Of a stretch of DNA of 64,000 nt, positions 21,268 through 29,338 are shown in pieces. Numbering within the stretch: position 1 is the stretch's first letter; the number at the start of each line of letters is the position of its first letter. The position numbers and the translations under genes were made by a program. Location: the NCBI RefSeq assembly GCF_001652915.1, contig NZ_BBQI01000090.1, forward strand, positions 186,001 through 250,000. The letters run 5' to 3'. This DNA is from Cupriavidus sp. D384. GTDB taxonomy: Bacteria; Pseudomonadota; Gammaproteobacteria; Burkholderiales; Burkholderiaceae. The notes under the pieces were generated by a model. It had not been told where the DNA came from. It did no database searches and saw only the letters and a program-made list of their open reading frames with translations.

Positions 21268-21386
21268 GTCTCCACTCCTCTGGCCACCCGGATCGTCGCC
21301 AGCCGCAATGCGCGATCCGGTATGGCTTCCAGCAGTTTGTCTTCTTGTACCGGCAGCCATGCCCAGCGCTGCCGCGATGTCGATGC

Positions 21387-21414
21387 ATTTTATTTCATAT
21401 CGACTATTATGCAA
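21387..21414 (-). promoter_or_regulatory. bclA promoter
   Basis: Minus strand TTGCAT (21414-21409), 16 bases, TAAAAT (21392-21387). The -35 hexamer is identical to that of the boxC promoter. TGCA elements at 21384 and 21410 fall in the -10 and -35 boxes. Confidence 0.6.
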
Positions 21415-21422
21415 GCAAGGGT

Positions 21423-21453
21423 ATGCACTATATAACTACGCACCATATGCACT
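21423..21453. promoter_or_regulatory. Candidate BoxR operator repeats between bclA and boxR
   Basis: ATGCACTATAT at 21423-21433 and ATGCACT at 21447-21453 are direct repeats; the 11-mer also occurs exactly upstream of boxC (22567-22577). BoxR and its relative BzdR are known to bind TGCA-containing sites, so these are likely operator half-sites for autoregulation and bclA control. Confidence 0.6.
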
Positions 21454-21472
21454 GCCACGCATGCCGTGTACG

Positions 21473-21478
21473 TATAAT
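21473..21478 (+). promoter_or_regulatory. boxR -10 box
   Basis: Perfect TATAAT 41 bases before the chosen boxR start; -35 not clear. It lies 20 bases downstream of the ATGCACT repeats. Confidence 0.5.
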
Positions 21479-21518
21479 GCGACGCCCCATCCGACTGACC
21501 CAATTTTTCGATACCCGC

Positions 21519-22475
21519 ATGCGTCGCGACCCCGACCCGCTCCTGACCGCCGACAGCCGTGCCGACCAGCGCGCGGAGCCCCGCGCCGCAGGCGAGCGCG
21601 ACCCCTACCTGACGCAGCTTGGCGAGCGCATTCGTTCGCTGCGCGCAGCACGCGGCATGTCGCGCAAGGATCTGGCACGCGGCGCCGATGTATCCGAGCG
21701 CTACCTCGCCAACCTGGAAACCGGCACCGGCAATGCATCGGTCCTGCTGCTGCGCCAGGTGGCTGGCGCGCTGGACGTGCCGCTGCCAGTGGTGCTGGCC
21801 GAGGTGGATGGCCACGCCGCCGGTCACGGCGGCTCCCGGGCCGCAGAATTCTCGCAACTGGTGCAGTGGCTGGCACAGCTGCCCGCCACGGATCTGGCGC
21901 GCGTGCGCGAGGCGGCGCAGCACGCGCTGTCACCCGCCGAATCGCGCGACGCGCGGCATCGCCGCATCGCACTGATCGGCCTGCGCGGCGCCGGCAAATC
22001 CACGCTGGGCCGGTCGCTGGCAGCTGCCGAGGGCATGCCGTTCGTCGAACTGAATGCCGCGATCGAACAGGAAGCTGGCGCGAGCCTGTCGGAAATCCAT
22101 TCGCTTTATGGTCAGGCTGCCTATCGGCGCTACGAAATGCGCGCCCTTGAACGCGTGCTGCGCGAGCACGACACGATGGTGCTGGCCACGCCGGGCAGCC
22201 TGGTGTCGGAGCCCGCCACATTCAACCTGCTGCTGTCGCGCTGCCTGACCGTCTGGGTCCGGACCTCACCCGAGGAACACATGGCCCGCGTGGTCGCCCA
22301 GGGCGACATGCGGCCGATGGAGGGCAACCGCGAGGCCATGACCGACCTGCGCCGCATCCTTCAGGCACGCACCCCGCTCTATTCGCGCGCGGACGTGTCG
22401 GTCGACACCAGCGGTCAGGACGCCGCATCGTCGCTTCAGGCGCTCCAGACGCAACTGCGCCAGATTCCGCACTAG
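21519..22475 (+). CDS. boxR: BoxR-type regulator: Xre helix-turn-helix fused to a shikimate-kinase-like domain
   Basis: 318 residues. An Xre-type HTH (about residues 31-90: LGERIRSLRAARGMSRKDLA, then DVSERYLANLETGTGN) is joined by a linker to a shikimate-kinase-like P-loop domain (GLRGAGKST, 154-162). This is the architecture of BoxR/BzdR, repressors that respond to benzoyl-CoA, bound by the kinase-like domain. The open frame extends back to 21345, but the perfect TATAAT at 21473 argues for the ATG at 21519; no good ribosome site is present. It is divergent from bclA and precedes boxC by 149 bases, so it controls both arms. Identification is strong; the ligand is from family knowledge. Confidence 0.92.
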   Translation: MRRDPDPLLTADSRADQRAEPRAAGERDPYLTQLGERIRSLRAARGMSRKDLARGADVSERYLANLETGTGNASVLLLRQVAGALDVPLPVVLAEVDGHAAGHGGSRAAEFSQLVQWLAQLPATDLARVREAAQHALSPAESRDARHRRIALIGLRGAGKSTLGRSLAAAEGMPFVELNAAIEQEAGASLSEIHSLYGQAAYRRYEMRALERVLREHDTMVLATPGSLVSEPATFNLLLSRCLTVWVRTSPEEHMARVVAQGDMRPMEGNREAMTDLRRILQARTPLYSRADVSVDTSGQDAASSLQALQTQLRQIPH

Positions 22476-22549
22476 GCGCATAAGCGGCCCGCCGCCACCC
22501 CTGCCCCTTCCGCCCCGCCCTCCCGCTGCACACCAGACCCCGCCGGGGC

Positions 22550-22578
22550 TTGCATCGCCCGTCATGATGCACTATATT
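22550..22578 (+). promoter_or_regulatory. boxCBA promoter
   Basis: TTGCAT (22550-22555), 17 bases, TATATT (22573-22578). The -10 box lies within the left arm of the candidate operator. Confidence 0.6.
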
Positions 22579-22611
22579 TCATCGCAAACGATACAGCACT
22601 ATAGTGCATCA
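22565..22611. promoter_or_regulatory. Candidate BoxR operator: perfect 12-bp inverted repeat at boxC
   Basis: TGATGCACTATA (22565-22576) and its exact reverse complement TATAGTGCATCA (22600-22611) are separated by 23 bases. The left arm covers the -10 box and the right arm abuts the AAGGAG ribosome site, so binding would block initiation. The core ATGCACTATA also occurs between bclA and boxR. Confidence 0.7.
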
Positions 22612-22624
22612 AGGAGACGCCCCC

Positions 22625-24304
22625 ATGTCGACGGATACCGCCACGCCCGCCGCTGCCGCCCCGGTGACGTTCGAGCGCCACCCCGACCAGTACCGCCACT
22701 GGAAGCTTACGTTCGACGGCCCGGTCGCCACGCTGGCGATGGATGTCGACGAGGAAGGCGGCCTGCGCCCCGGCTACACGCTGAAGCTCAATTCCTACGA
22801 CCTGGGCGTCGACATCGAACTGCACGACGCACTGCAGCGCATCCGCTTCGAGCACCCCGAAGTCCGCACCGTGATCCTTACCAGCGCCAAGGACCGCATC
22901 TTCTGCTCCGGCGCCAATATCTTCATGCTGGGCAAGTCCAGCCATGCCTGGAAGGTGAACTTCTGCAAGTTCACCAATGAAACGCGCAATGGCATCGAGG
23001 ACGCCAGCCGCCATTCCGGCATCAAGTTCATTGCGGCCTGCAACGGCACCACTGCCGGCGGCGGCTACGAACTGGCCCTGGCCTGCGACGAGATCGTGCT
23101 GATCGATGACCGCTCGTCGGCGGTCAGCCTGCCCGAGGTACCGCTGCTGGGCGTGCTGCCGGGCACCGGCGGCCTGACGCGCGTCACTGACAAGCGCCAC
23201 GTGCGCCGCGACCACGCCGACATCTTCTGCCTGACCACCGAAGGCGTGCGCGGCCAGCGGGCCAGGGACTGGCGCCTGGTGGACGATGTGGTCAAACCCG
23301 CCCGCTTTACCGAACACCTGCGCGAACGCGCCCAGGCGCTGGCCGCGCAAAGCGACCGCCCGGCCGGCGAGGCCGGCGTGGTGCTGACGCCGCTGGCACG
23401 CCAGGCCAGCGACAGCGGCTATGTCTATGACACGGTACGCGTCGATATCGACCGCCACGCGCGCCACGCCACGATCACCGTTGCCGCCCCCACCGGCGCG
23501 CAGCCGAAGGATGTGGCCGGCATCGTCGCCGCCGGCGCTCAGTGGTGGCCCCTGAAAATGGCCCGCGAACTCGACGACGCCATCCTGACCCTGCGTGCCA
23601 ACCACCTGGACATCGGCATGTGGATCCTGAAGACCCGGGGCGACGCCGCCCAGGTGCTGGCCGCCGACGCGCTGATGGATGCTCACGCCGGCCACTGGTT
23701 CGTCCGCGAGACCATCGGTATGTTGCGCCGCACGCTGGCCCGGCTCGATGTGTCGTCGCGCAGCCTGTTCGCACTGGTGGAACCGGGCTCGTGCTTTGCC
23801 GGGACACTGCTGGAGCTGGCGCTGGCCGCCGATCGCACCTACATGCTGCACATGCCCGATGCGCCCGGCGAAACCCCGCACCTGCATGCCGACGCCGCCA
23901 ATTTTGGCCGTTATCCGATGCCGAACGGCCTGACCCGCATTGCCGCACGGTTCTACGAAGAAGCCGATGCGCTCGCCGCCGTGCGCGAGCAGGCGGGCAA
24001 GCCGCTCGATGGTCCGGCCGCCGAGGCACTGGGGCTGGTCACCGCCGCGCTGGACGACATCGACTGGGAAGACGAGATCCGCATCGCCATCGAGGAACGC
24101 GCCAGCCTGTCGCCCGACGCGCTGACCGGCCTGGAGGCCAATCTGCGCTTTGGCGGCCACGAAACCATGGAAACGCGCATCTTCGGCCGGCTGACAGCCT
24201 GGCAGAACTGGATCTTCAACCGCCCCAATGCCGTGGGCGAACACGGAGCGCTCAAGGTCTTCGGCACCGGCAACAAGGCACGCTTCGACTGGGACCGGGT
24301 CTGA
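22625..24304 (+). CDS. boxC: 2,3-epoxybenzoyl-CoA dihydrolase (benzoyl-CoA-dihydrodiol lyase)
   Basis: Opens the epoxidised ring of benzoyl-CoA to 3,4-dehydroadipyl-CoA semialdehyde plus formate. 559 residues from the ATG at 22625 with AAGGAG upstream; a crotonase-fold protein of double the usual enoyl-CoA hydratase length. Visible are the first crotonase half (RIFCSGANIFMLG, CNGTTAGGGYELALACD, PEVPLLGVLPGTGGL) and a second, degenerate half (LVEPGSCFAGTLLELALAADRTYML), ending AFGxGNKARFDWDRV-like, as in BoxC of Azoarcus. First gene of boxC-boxB-boxA. Confidence 0.95.
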   Translation: MSTDTATPAAAAPVTFERHPDQYRHWKLTFDGPVATLAMDVDEEGGLRPGYTLKLNSYDLGVDIELHDALQRIRFEHPEVRTVILTSAKDRIFCSGANIFMLGKSSHAWKVNFCKFTNETRNGIEDASRHSGIKFIAACNGTTAGGGYELALACDEIVLIDDRSSAVSLPEVPLLGVLPGTGGLTRVTDKRHVRRDHADIFCLTTEGVRGQRARDWRLVDDVVKPARFTEHLRERAQALAAQSDRPAGEAGVVLTPLARQASDSGYVYDTVRVDIDRHARHATITVAAPTGAQPKDVAGIVAAGAQWWPLKMARELDDAILTLRANHLDIGMWILKTRGDAAQVLAADALMDAHAGHWFVRETIGMLRRTLARLDVSSRSLFALVEPGSCFAGTLLELALAADRTYMLHMPDAPGETPHLHADAANFGRYPMPNGLTRIAARFYEEADALAAVREQAGKPLDGPAAEALGLVTAALDDIDWEDEIRIAIEERASLSPDALTGLEANLRFGGHETMETRIFGRLTAWQNWIFNRPNAVGEHGALKVFGTGNKARFDWDRV

Positions 24305-24346
24305 CCGCCGCCCGGCACCCCTGACAACGATAAAAGGAGACCCGCG

Positions 24347-25771
24347 ATGAGCATCGACTACAGCCAGAAGATTCCCAACAACGTCAACTTGTCCGAAGAC
24401 CGCACGCTGCAGCGTGCCCTGGAGCACTGGCAACCGGCGTTCCTGGACTGGTGGCGCGACATGGGGCCGGACGGCTCGCACAATTTCGATGTCTACCTGC
24501 GCACGGCGGTGTCGGTGGACCCGTCGGGCTGGGCGCATTTCGATCACGTGAAAATGCCGGACTACCGCTGGGGCATCTTCCTGCAGCCCGCCGATGCCGA
24601 GCGCAAGATCCACTTTGGCGAGCACAAGGGCGAGGCGGCGTGGCAGGAAGTGCCGGGCGAGCACCGCGCCAACCTGCGCCGCATCATCGTCACCCAGGGC
24701 GACACCGAACCGGCATCGGTGGAGCAGCAGCGCCACCTGGGCCTGACCGCGCCATCGCTCTACGACCTGCGCAACCTGTTCCAGGTCAATGTGGAGGAAG
24801 GCCGGCATCTGTGGGCCATGGTGTACCTGCTGCACCGGCACTTCGGCCGCGACGGCCGCGAAGAAGCCGAGGCGCTGCTGGGCCGCCGATCCGGGGATGA
24901 AGACAACCCCCGCATCCTGGGCGCCTTCAACGAGCGCACGCCCGACTGGCTGTCGTTCTTCATGTTCACGTACTTCACCGACCGCGACGGCAAGTTCCAG
25001 CTCTGCGCACTGGCCGAATCGGGCTTCGATCCGCTGGCCCGCACCACGCGCTTCATGCTGACCGAGGAAGCCCATCACATGTTCGTGGGCGAATCGGGCG
25101 TGTCGCGCGTAATCCAGCGCACCTGCGAGGTCATGCGCGAGCGCGACATCCAGGACCCGGCCGACGTGCGCGCCGCCGGCGTGATCGACCTGGAGACCAT
25201 CCAGCGCTACCTGAACTTCCACTACAGCGTGACGATCGATTTGTTTGGCGCCGATCAGTCGTCGAATGCGGCCACGTTCTACAGCGCCGGCCTGAAGGGC
25301 CGCTTCGAGGAAGGCAAGCGCGCCGACGATCACCTGCTCAAGGGCGACGTGTACCGCATCCTGGAAGTGCGCGACGGCAAGCTGGGCGAGCGCGAGGTGC
25401 CGATGCTCAACGCGCTGAACGAGGTGCTGCGCGACGACTACATCAAGGATTCCGTGGGTGGGGTGGCACGCTGGAACAAGGTCATCGAGAAGGCCGGCAT
25501 TCCGTTCCGGCTGACGGTGCCGCACAAGGCCTTCAACCGCAAGATCGGCACGTTCGCCAACCTGCACGTGTCGCCCACCGGCGACGTGATCGGCGAAGCC
25601 GAATGGAATGCCAACAAGGACAAATGGCTGGCCACCGACGCAGACCGTAAATATGTGGCGTCGCTGATGGGCCGGGTGGTGGAGCCGGGCAAGTTCGCCA
25701 ACTGGATCGCGCCGCCCGCCATCGGCATCAACCGCCAGCCGGTGGACTTCGAGTACGTCCGCTTCAACTGA
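24347..25771 (+). CDS. boxB: Benzoyl-CoA 2,3-epoxidase, oxygenase subunit B
   Basis: 474 residues; diiron oxygenase component that, with reductant from BoxA, converts benzoyl-CoA to 2,3-epoxybenzoyl-CoA. Glu/His residues suited to the diiron site are visible in LTEEAHHMFVGE (about residues 238-248) and in the early NVEEGRHLWAM segment. Strong ribosome site AAAAGGAG before the ATG, 42 bases after boxC. No signal peptide; cytosolic. Confidence 0.96.
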   Translation: MSIDYSQKIPNNVNLSEDRTLQRALEHWQPAFLDWWRDMGPDGSHNFDVYLRTAVSVDPSGWAHFDHVKMPDYRWGIFLQPADAERKIHFGEHKGEAAWQEVPGEHRANLRRIIVTQGDTEPASVEQQRHLGLTAPSLYDLRNLFQVNVEEGRHLWAMVYLLHRHFGRDGREEAEALLGRRSGDEDNPRILGAFNERTPDWLSFFMFTYFTDRDGKFQLCALAESGFDPLARTTRFMLTEEAHHMFVGESGVSRVIQRTCEVMRERDIQDPADVRAAGVIDLETIQRYLNFHYSVTIDLFGADQSSNAATFYSAGLKGRFEEGKRADDHLLKGDVYRILEVRDGKLGEREVPMLNALNEVLRDDYIKDSVGGVARWNKVIEKAGIPFRLTVPHKAFNRKIGTFANLHVSPTGDVIGEAEWNANKDKWLATDADRKYVASLMGRVVEPGKFANWIAPPAIGINRQPVDFEYVRFN

Positions 25772-25793
25772 ATTTTCGGAGGAACCGACGATC

Positions 25794-27059
25794 ATGGGCG
25801 CCGCCGACATCATCAAGCAACACCTGATCGATCCGGAAATCTGCATTCGCTGCAACACCTGCGAAGACACCTGCCCGATCGATGCCATTACCCACGACGA
25901 CCGCAACTACGTGGTCAAGGCGGACGTCTGCAACGGCTGCGGCGCGTGCCTGTCGCCCTGTCCCACGGGCGCCATCGACAACTGGCGCACGATGTTCAAG
26001 GGCCACGCCTACACCATCGAGGCCCAGCTGGGCTGGGACGAGTTGCCTGCCGAGGTGCCGTTGACCGAAGCAGTCATCGACGCCGCCATCGATGCCGCAG
26101 CCGCGGCCGAGCAGGCGATTGGCGACGCGGCGATATCGAGCAAGCCCGTGACGGTGACGGTGCAGGAGGTTGAGACCAGCCGCCATACCTCGCCCAAGGC
26201 ACCGTGGTCGGCCGCCCATCCGTACGTGAACCTGCATGGCATCCGCGAACCGCTGACCGCCACGGTGGCCGGCAACTACCGGCTGACCGAGACCGATGCG
26301 TCAAGCGATATCCACCATATCGTGCTGGACTTCGGCAACCAGTTCTTTCCGGTGCTGGAAGGCCAGGCCATCGGCATCGTGCCGCCCGGCACCGATGCGT
26401 CGGGCAAGCCGCACTACATCCGCATGTATTCGGTAGCCAGCCCGCGCGATGGCGAGCGCCCCGGCTACAACAACCTGGCGTTGACCGTGAAGCGCGTGGA
26501 TACCGACCACGACGGCAACCCGGCGCGCGGCGTGGCATCGAACTTCCTGTGCGACCTGAACAAGGGCGACGCGGTGCAGGTGGTGGGCCCGTTCGGCAAT
26601 ACGTTCCTGATGCCGAACCACCGCGAAGCCAGCGTGATGATGATCTGCACCGGCACGGGGTCCGCGCCAATGCGCGCCATGACCGAGCGGATGCGCCGCA
26701 ACATGGCCCACTTCGGCGGCCGCCGCCTGCTGTTCTTCGGCGCCCGCAACCGGCGCGAACTGCCCTACTTCGGCCCGCTGCTCAAGCTGCCCAAGGATTT
26801 CCTGGACATCCATTTCGCGTTCTCGCGCGATCCCGAGGTGCCGCGGCGCTATGTGCAGGATGCGATACGCGAAACGTCCGCCAACGTTGCCGCATTGCTG
26901 GGCGACCCGCATGGCTACATCTACATCTGCGGGCTCAAGGGCATGGAGGAAGGTGTGCTGGAGGCGTTTTCGGAGGTCTGTGCCAGTGCCGGATTGTCGT
27001 GGTCTGACATCGAGTCGCGACTACGCGCGGAGGGCCGCCTCCACATCGAAACGTACTAA
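25794..27059 (+). CDS. boxA: Benzoyl-CoA 2,3-epoxidase, reductase subunit A
   Basis: 421 residues. Two 4Fe-4S ferredoxin motifs occupy the N-terminus (Cys17, 20, 23, 27 and Cys46, 49, 52, 56), followed by an acidic Ala-rich linker and a ferredoxin-NADP reductase module: FAD-binding RMYSVASP, NADP-binding CTGTGSAPMRAM and the C-terminal VETY-like end HIETY. Passes electrons from NADPH to BoxB. Ribosome site GGAGG; 22 bases after boxB. Confidence 0.96.
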   Translation: MGAADIIKQHLIDPEICIRCNTCEDTCPIDAITHDDRNYVVKADVCNGCGACLSPCPTGAIDNWRTMFKGHAYTIEAQLGWDELPAEVPLTEAVIDAAIDAAAAAEQAIGDAAISSKPVTVTVQEVETSRHTSPKAPWSAAHPYVNLHGIREPLTATVAGNYRLTETDASSDIHHIVLDFGNQFFPVLEGQAIGIVPPGTDASGKPHYIRMYSVASPRDGERPGYNNLALTVKRVDTDHDGNPARGVASNFLCDLNKGDAVQVVGPFGNTFLMPNHREASVMMICTGTGSAPMRAMTERMRRNMAHFGGRRLLFFGARNRRELPYFGPLLKLPKDFLDIHFAFSRDPEVPRRYVQDAIRETSANVAALLGDPHGYIYICGLKGMEEGVLEAFSEVCASAGLSWSDIESRLRAEGRLHIETY

Positions 27060-27115
27060 TTGGCGAGTATCCGGAACTGTCTCGATTTGCAACTTCCCAA
27101 CTGAAACCTGCCGCC

Positions 27116-27135
27116 TATAATGTTTCTCAAGAAAC
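27116..27135 (+). promoter_or_regulatory. Promoter and candidate operator of the RES/Xre module
   Basis: A perfect TATAAT (27116-27121) is followed directly by the inverted repeat GTTTCT-ca-AGAAAC (27122-27135), in the position where Xre-family antitoxins bind to repress their own operon. No clear -35 at 16-18 bases. Confidence 0.6.
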
Positions 27136-27150
27136 AGGAGACAACAGGCG

Positions 27151-27540
27151 ATGCAATCGAGGCAGATTCCGGAGACTGCGCCCGCCGGCAACCCTGATCC
27201 CGGCGTGACGCTGACCAAGGCAGTGATGCGCGCGGCCGGCTTCCTGGGCATCAGCCAGGCCATCGTAGCCAGCGTGCTGGGCATCAGCACCGCGTCGGTA
27301 TCCCGCATGGCATCGGGCGGCTATGTGCTGGACACGCATCGAAAGGAATGGGAATTCGCTGTCCTGTTCGTCCGCCTGTTCCGGTCGCTGGATGCCATCC
27401 TGGGCCATGACGAGCAGGCGCGACTCTGGCTGACCCACGACAATATCTCGCTTGGCGGCAAGCCACTGGAACTGATCCGTACCACCGAGGGCCTCGTTCG
27501 TGTCGTTCACTACCTGGACGCCACCCGCGGTCGCATCTGA
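27151..27540 (+). CDS. Xre/MbcA/ParS-type antitoxin
   Basis: 129 residues. A degenerate helix-turn-helix (FLGISQAIVASVLGISTASV) is followed by the DUF2384 toxin-binding segment (LFVRLFRSLDAILGHDEQARLWL, GGKPLELI, GLVRVVHYLD). This is the antitoxin partner of RES-domain toxins (Xre-RES, MbcAT type). Ribosome site AGGAG precedes the ATG. Its last 41 bases overlap the toxin gene, a normal antitoxin-first arrangement giving coupled translation. Confidence 0.92.
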   Translation: MQSRQIPETAPAGNPDPGVTLTKAVMRAAGFLGISQAIVASVLGISTASVSRMASGGYVLDTHRKEWEFAVLFVRLFRSLDAILGHDEQARLWLTHDNISLGGKPLELIRTTEGLVRVVHYLDATRGRI

Positions 27541-28264
27541 GCGCAAGCCGTTCGCGCTCACACTCTGGCGGGCCGTGGAGGCCCAGCACGTTGTCTCGAC
27601 CATGCCCCTGGTCGACTCGCTCGAAGAGCAGGCTGTCCTGGAGGCCGTGATCGACGCCGGCAAACCCGTCGTGCCCCCCGACGCCCGCCCGCTGCACTAC
27701 CTGATGTTCACGCCATTCCGCTATCCCGCCACAGAATGGGGTTCGCGCTTTCGCGGCGGCCAGGACCCCGGGGTGTTCTACGGCGCGGATTCGATCCGGA
27801 CCGCCTGCGCCGAACTTGGCTACTGGCGCTGGCGCTTTCTGATGGACTGCCCGTCCCTGCCCCGCATCGACGCCCGCGCGCAGACGCTGTTCCAGGTGGG
27901 TGTCCGCACCGAAGGCGTGGCACTGGACGCGCCTCCGTTCGTGGAGGACGCCGCGCAGTGGACCGCCCCCGACGACTACGGCGCCTGCCAGGCATTCGCA
28001 CGCATTGCGCGGGAAGCCGGGGTTGGCCTGATCCGCTACACATCTGTGCGCGACCCCGAGCCGGGCATCTGCGTGGCCGTGCTGACGCCGCGCGCGTTCG
28101 AACCGCCCCAACCGCTGGCAACGACAACCTGGATGCTCACCGTGCGCCATGACCGCGTGATCTGGCAACGCGACGACTTGCGGCAGCGCGACAGCTTCGA
28201 GTTCGAAAGTGCCGGATGGCAGCCGCTGCCGCGCCGCACAAGCGAAATCCCGGCGTCGGCCTGA
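27500..28264 (+). CDS. RES-domain toxin (NAD+ degrading)
   Basis: 254 residues from a GTG start at 27500, preceded by GAGGG. RES-fold features: LWRAVEAQHV (conserved Arg), FRYPATEWGSRFRGG (second Arg), VFYGADSIRTACAELGYWRW (Tyr and Glu of the active site). Characterised RES toxins (MbcT, ParT, Res) degrade or use NAD+ and arrest growth. All key residues appear intact, so the module should be functional. Stop at 28262-28264; the tRNA promoter follows. Confidence 0.9.
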   Translation: MSFTTWTPPAVASERKPFALTLWRAVEAQHVVSTMPLVDSLEEQAVLEAVIDAGKPVVPPDARPLHYLMFTPFRYPATEWGSRFRGGQDPGVFYGADSIRTACAELGYWRWRFLMDCPSLPRIDARAQTLFQVGVRTEGVALDAPPFVEDAAQWTAPDDYGACQAFARIAREAGVGLIRYTSVRDPEPGICVAVLTPRAFEPPQPLATTTWMLTVRHDRVIWQRDDLRQRDSFEFESAGWQPLPRRTSEIPASA

Positions 28265-28350
28265 ACGACCTGCCACGAAAGCGCTCCAACTGTTCAGGCA
28301 CGGCGCGCAGGCGCGTCATTGCAGGCCATCACAGAAGTTTTAAGTTTCTG

Positions 28351-28379
28351 TTGCAATGCGCCAACGGGTCGCCTATAAT
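28351..28379 (+). promoter_or_regulatory. Initiator tRNA promoter
   Basis: TTGCAA (28351-28356), 17 bases, TATAAT (28374-28379), ending 15 bases before the tRNA. Confidence 0.8.
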
Positions 28380-28394
28380 CACAGCTTCGACGGA

Positions 28395-28472
<78 letters not shown>

Positions 28473-28512
28473 CCGATCGACGTGGATCGGAACCGTCAGG
28501 CAGTCACACAGC

Positions 28513-28538
28513 AAACCCGCCCAATCGGCGGGTTTTTT
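28513..28538 (+). terminator. Terminator after tRNA-fMet
   Basis: AAACCCGCC-caat-CGGCGGGTTTTTT: strong hairpin with T run 42 bases after the tRNA. Confidence 0.9.
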
Positions 28539-28553
28539 GTTTTGCGCTGTATT

Positions 28554-28587
28554 GCGTTCAGACTACTGCGGCGTTCAGACTACTGCG
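28554..28587. repeat. Tandem 17-bp duplication
   Basis: GCGTTCAGACTACTGCG occurs twice head to tail with no mismatch (28554-28570, 28571-28587), just after the tRNA terminator. It looks like a recent slippage duplication. Confidence 0.9.
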
Positions 28588-28720
28588 CGCCAGGCCACGT
28601 GCATGCCGCAAGTCCGGCGCCGCACACCATCACCACGCTGCGCGCGCCACATCACGCAGGCGCCAAAGCGAGTCTCCGGCGCGGTGATACACTTGCCCCC
28701 ATTCTTCCCGGACGCCTCCC

Positions 28721-29305
28721 ATGAAATTCTGCTCGAACTGTGGTCATGCGGTTGTGTTGCGCGTGCCCGAAGGCGATAACCGCCCGCGCAGCATGTGCGA
28801 TAACTGCGGCACCATCCACTACGTCAATCCGCGCAACGTCGTGGGTACGATTCCGGTCTGGGAAGACAAGATCCTGATCTGCAAGCGCGCCATCGAGCCG
28901 CGCTACGGATTCTGGACGCTGCCGGCCGGCTTCATGGAAATTGGCGAAACCACGGCCCAGGCTGCGGCGCGCGAGACACTCGAAGAAGCCGGCGCACGCG
29001 TGGAGGTAGGCGAGCTGTTTTCGATGCTCAACGTCCCGCACGTGCATCAGGTGCATCTGTTCTACCTGGCGCAGCTGAACGACCTGGACATCGCACCCGG
29101 CGAAGAAAGCCTTGAGGTCAAGCTCGTCGACGAAGCCGACGTCCCCTGGGACGACCTGGCCTTTCCGACCGTGATCCACACGCTGCGCTGCTTCTTTGCC
29201 GACCGCGCCGCTGGCCGGATCGCCGCAGGCGATTTCCGCCTGCACACGCTCGATATCGACAAGCCGATGCGGCCGCTCACCAGCCGCGCAACGGTCACAC
29301 CGTAA
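28721..29305 (+). CDS. NUDIX hydrolase with N-terminal zinc ribbon
   Basis: 194 residues. Zinc-ribbon cysteines 4, 7, 26 and 29 precede a complete Nudix box (residues 70-92: GFMEIGETTAQAA then RETLEEAG). The zinc ribbon plus Nudix layout recalls NudC-type enzymes, but the protein is shorter and lacks the NudC N-terminal domain, so the substrate (a nucleoside diphosphate derivative) is open. No clear ribosome site before the ATG. The first gene of a rightward series with aat 33 bases on. Confidence 0.9.
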   Translation: MKFCSNCGHAVVLRVPEGDNRPRSMCDNCGTIHYVNPRNVVGTIPVWEDKILICKRAIEPRYGFWTLPAGFMEIGETTAQAAARETLEEAGARVEVGELFSMLNVPHVHQVHLFYLAQLNDLDIAPGEESLEVKLVDEADVPWDDLAFPTVIHTLRCFFADRAAGRIAAGDFRLHTLDIDKPMRPLTSRATVTP

Positions 29306-29338
29306 CGGCGCCCCGGCGCCGCCGCCCACCTTCCCGGC

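Noticed and set aside
22565..22611. Terminator reading of the boxC inverted repeat
   Set aside because: The left arm lies within the -10 box and would not be transcribed; no T run follows.
22562..25906. 1114-residue open frame antisense to boxC and boxB
   Set aside because: Lies opposite two certain genes, His/Arg/Gly/Gln-rich with no family motif; typical third-position GC shadow.
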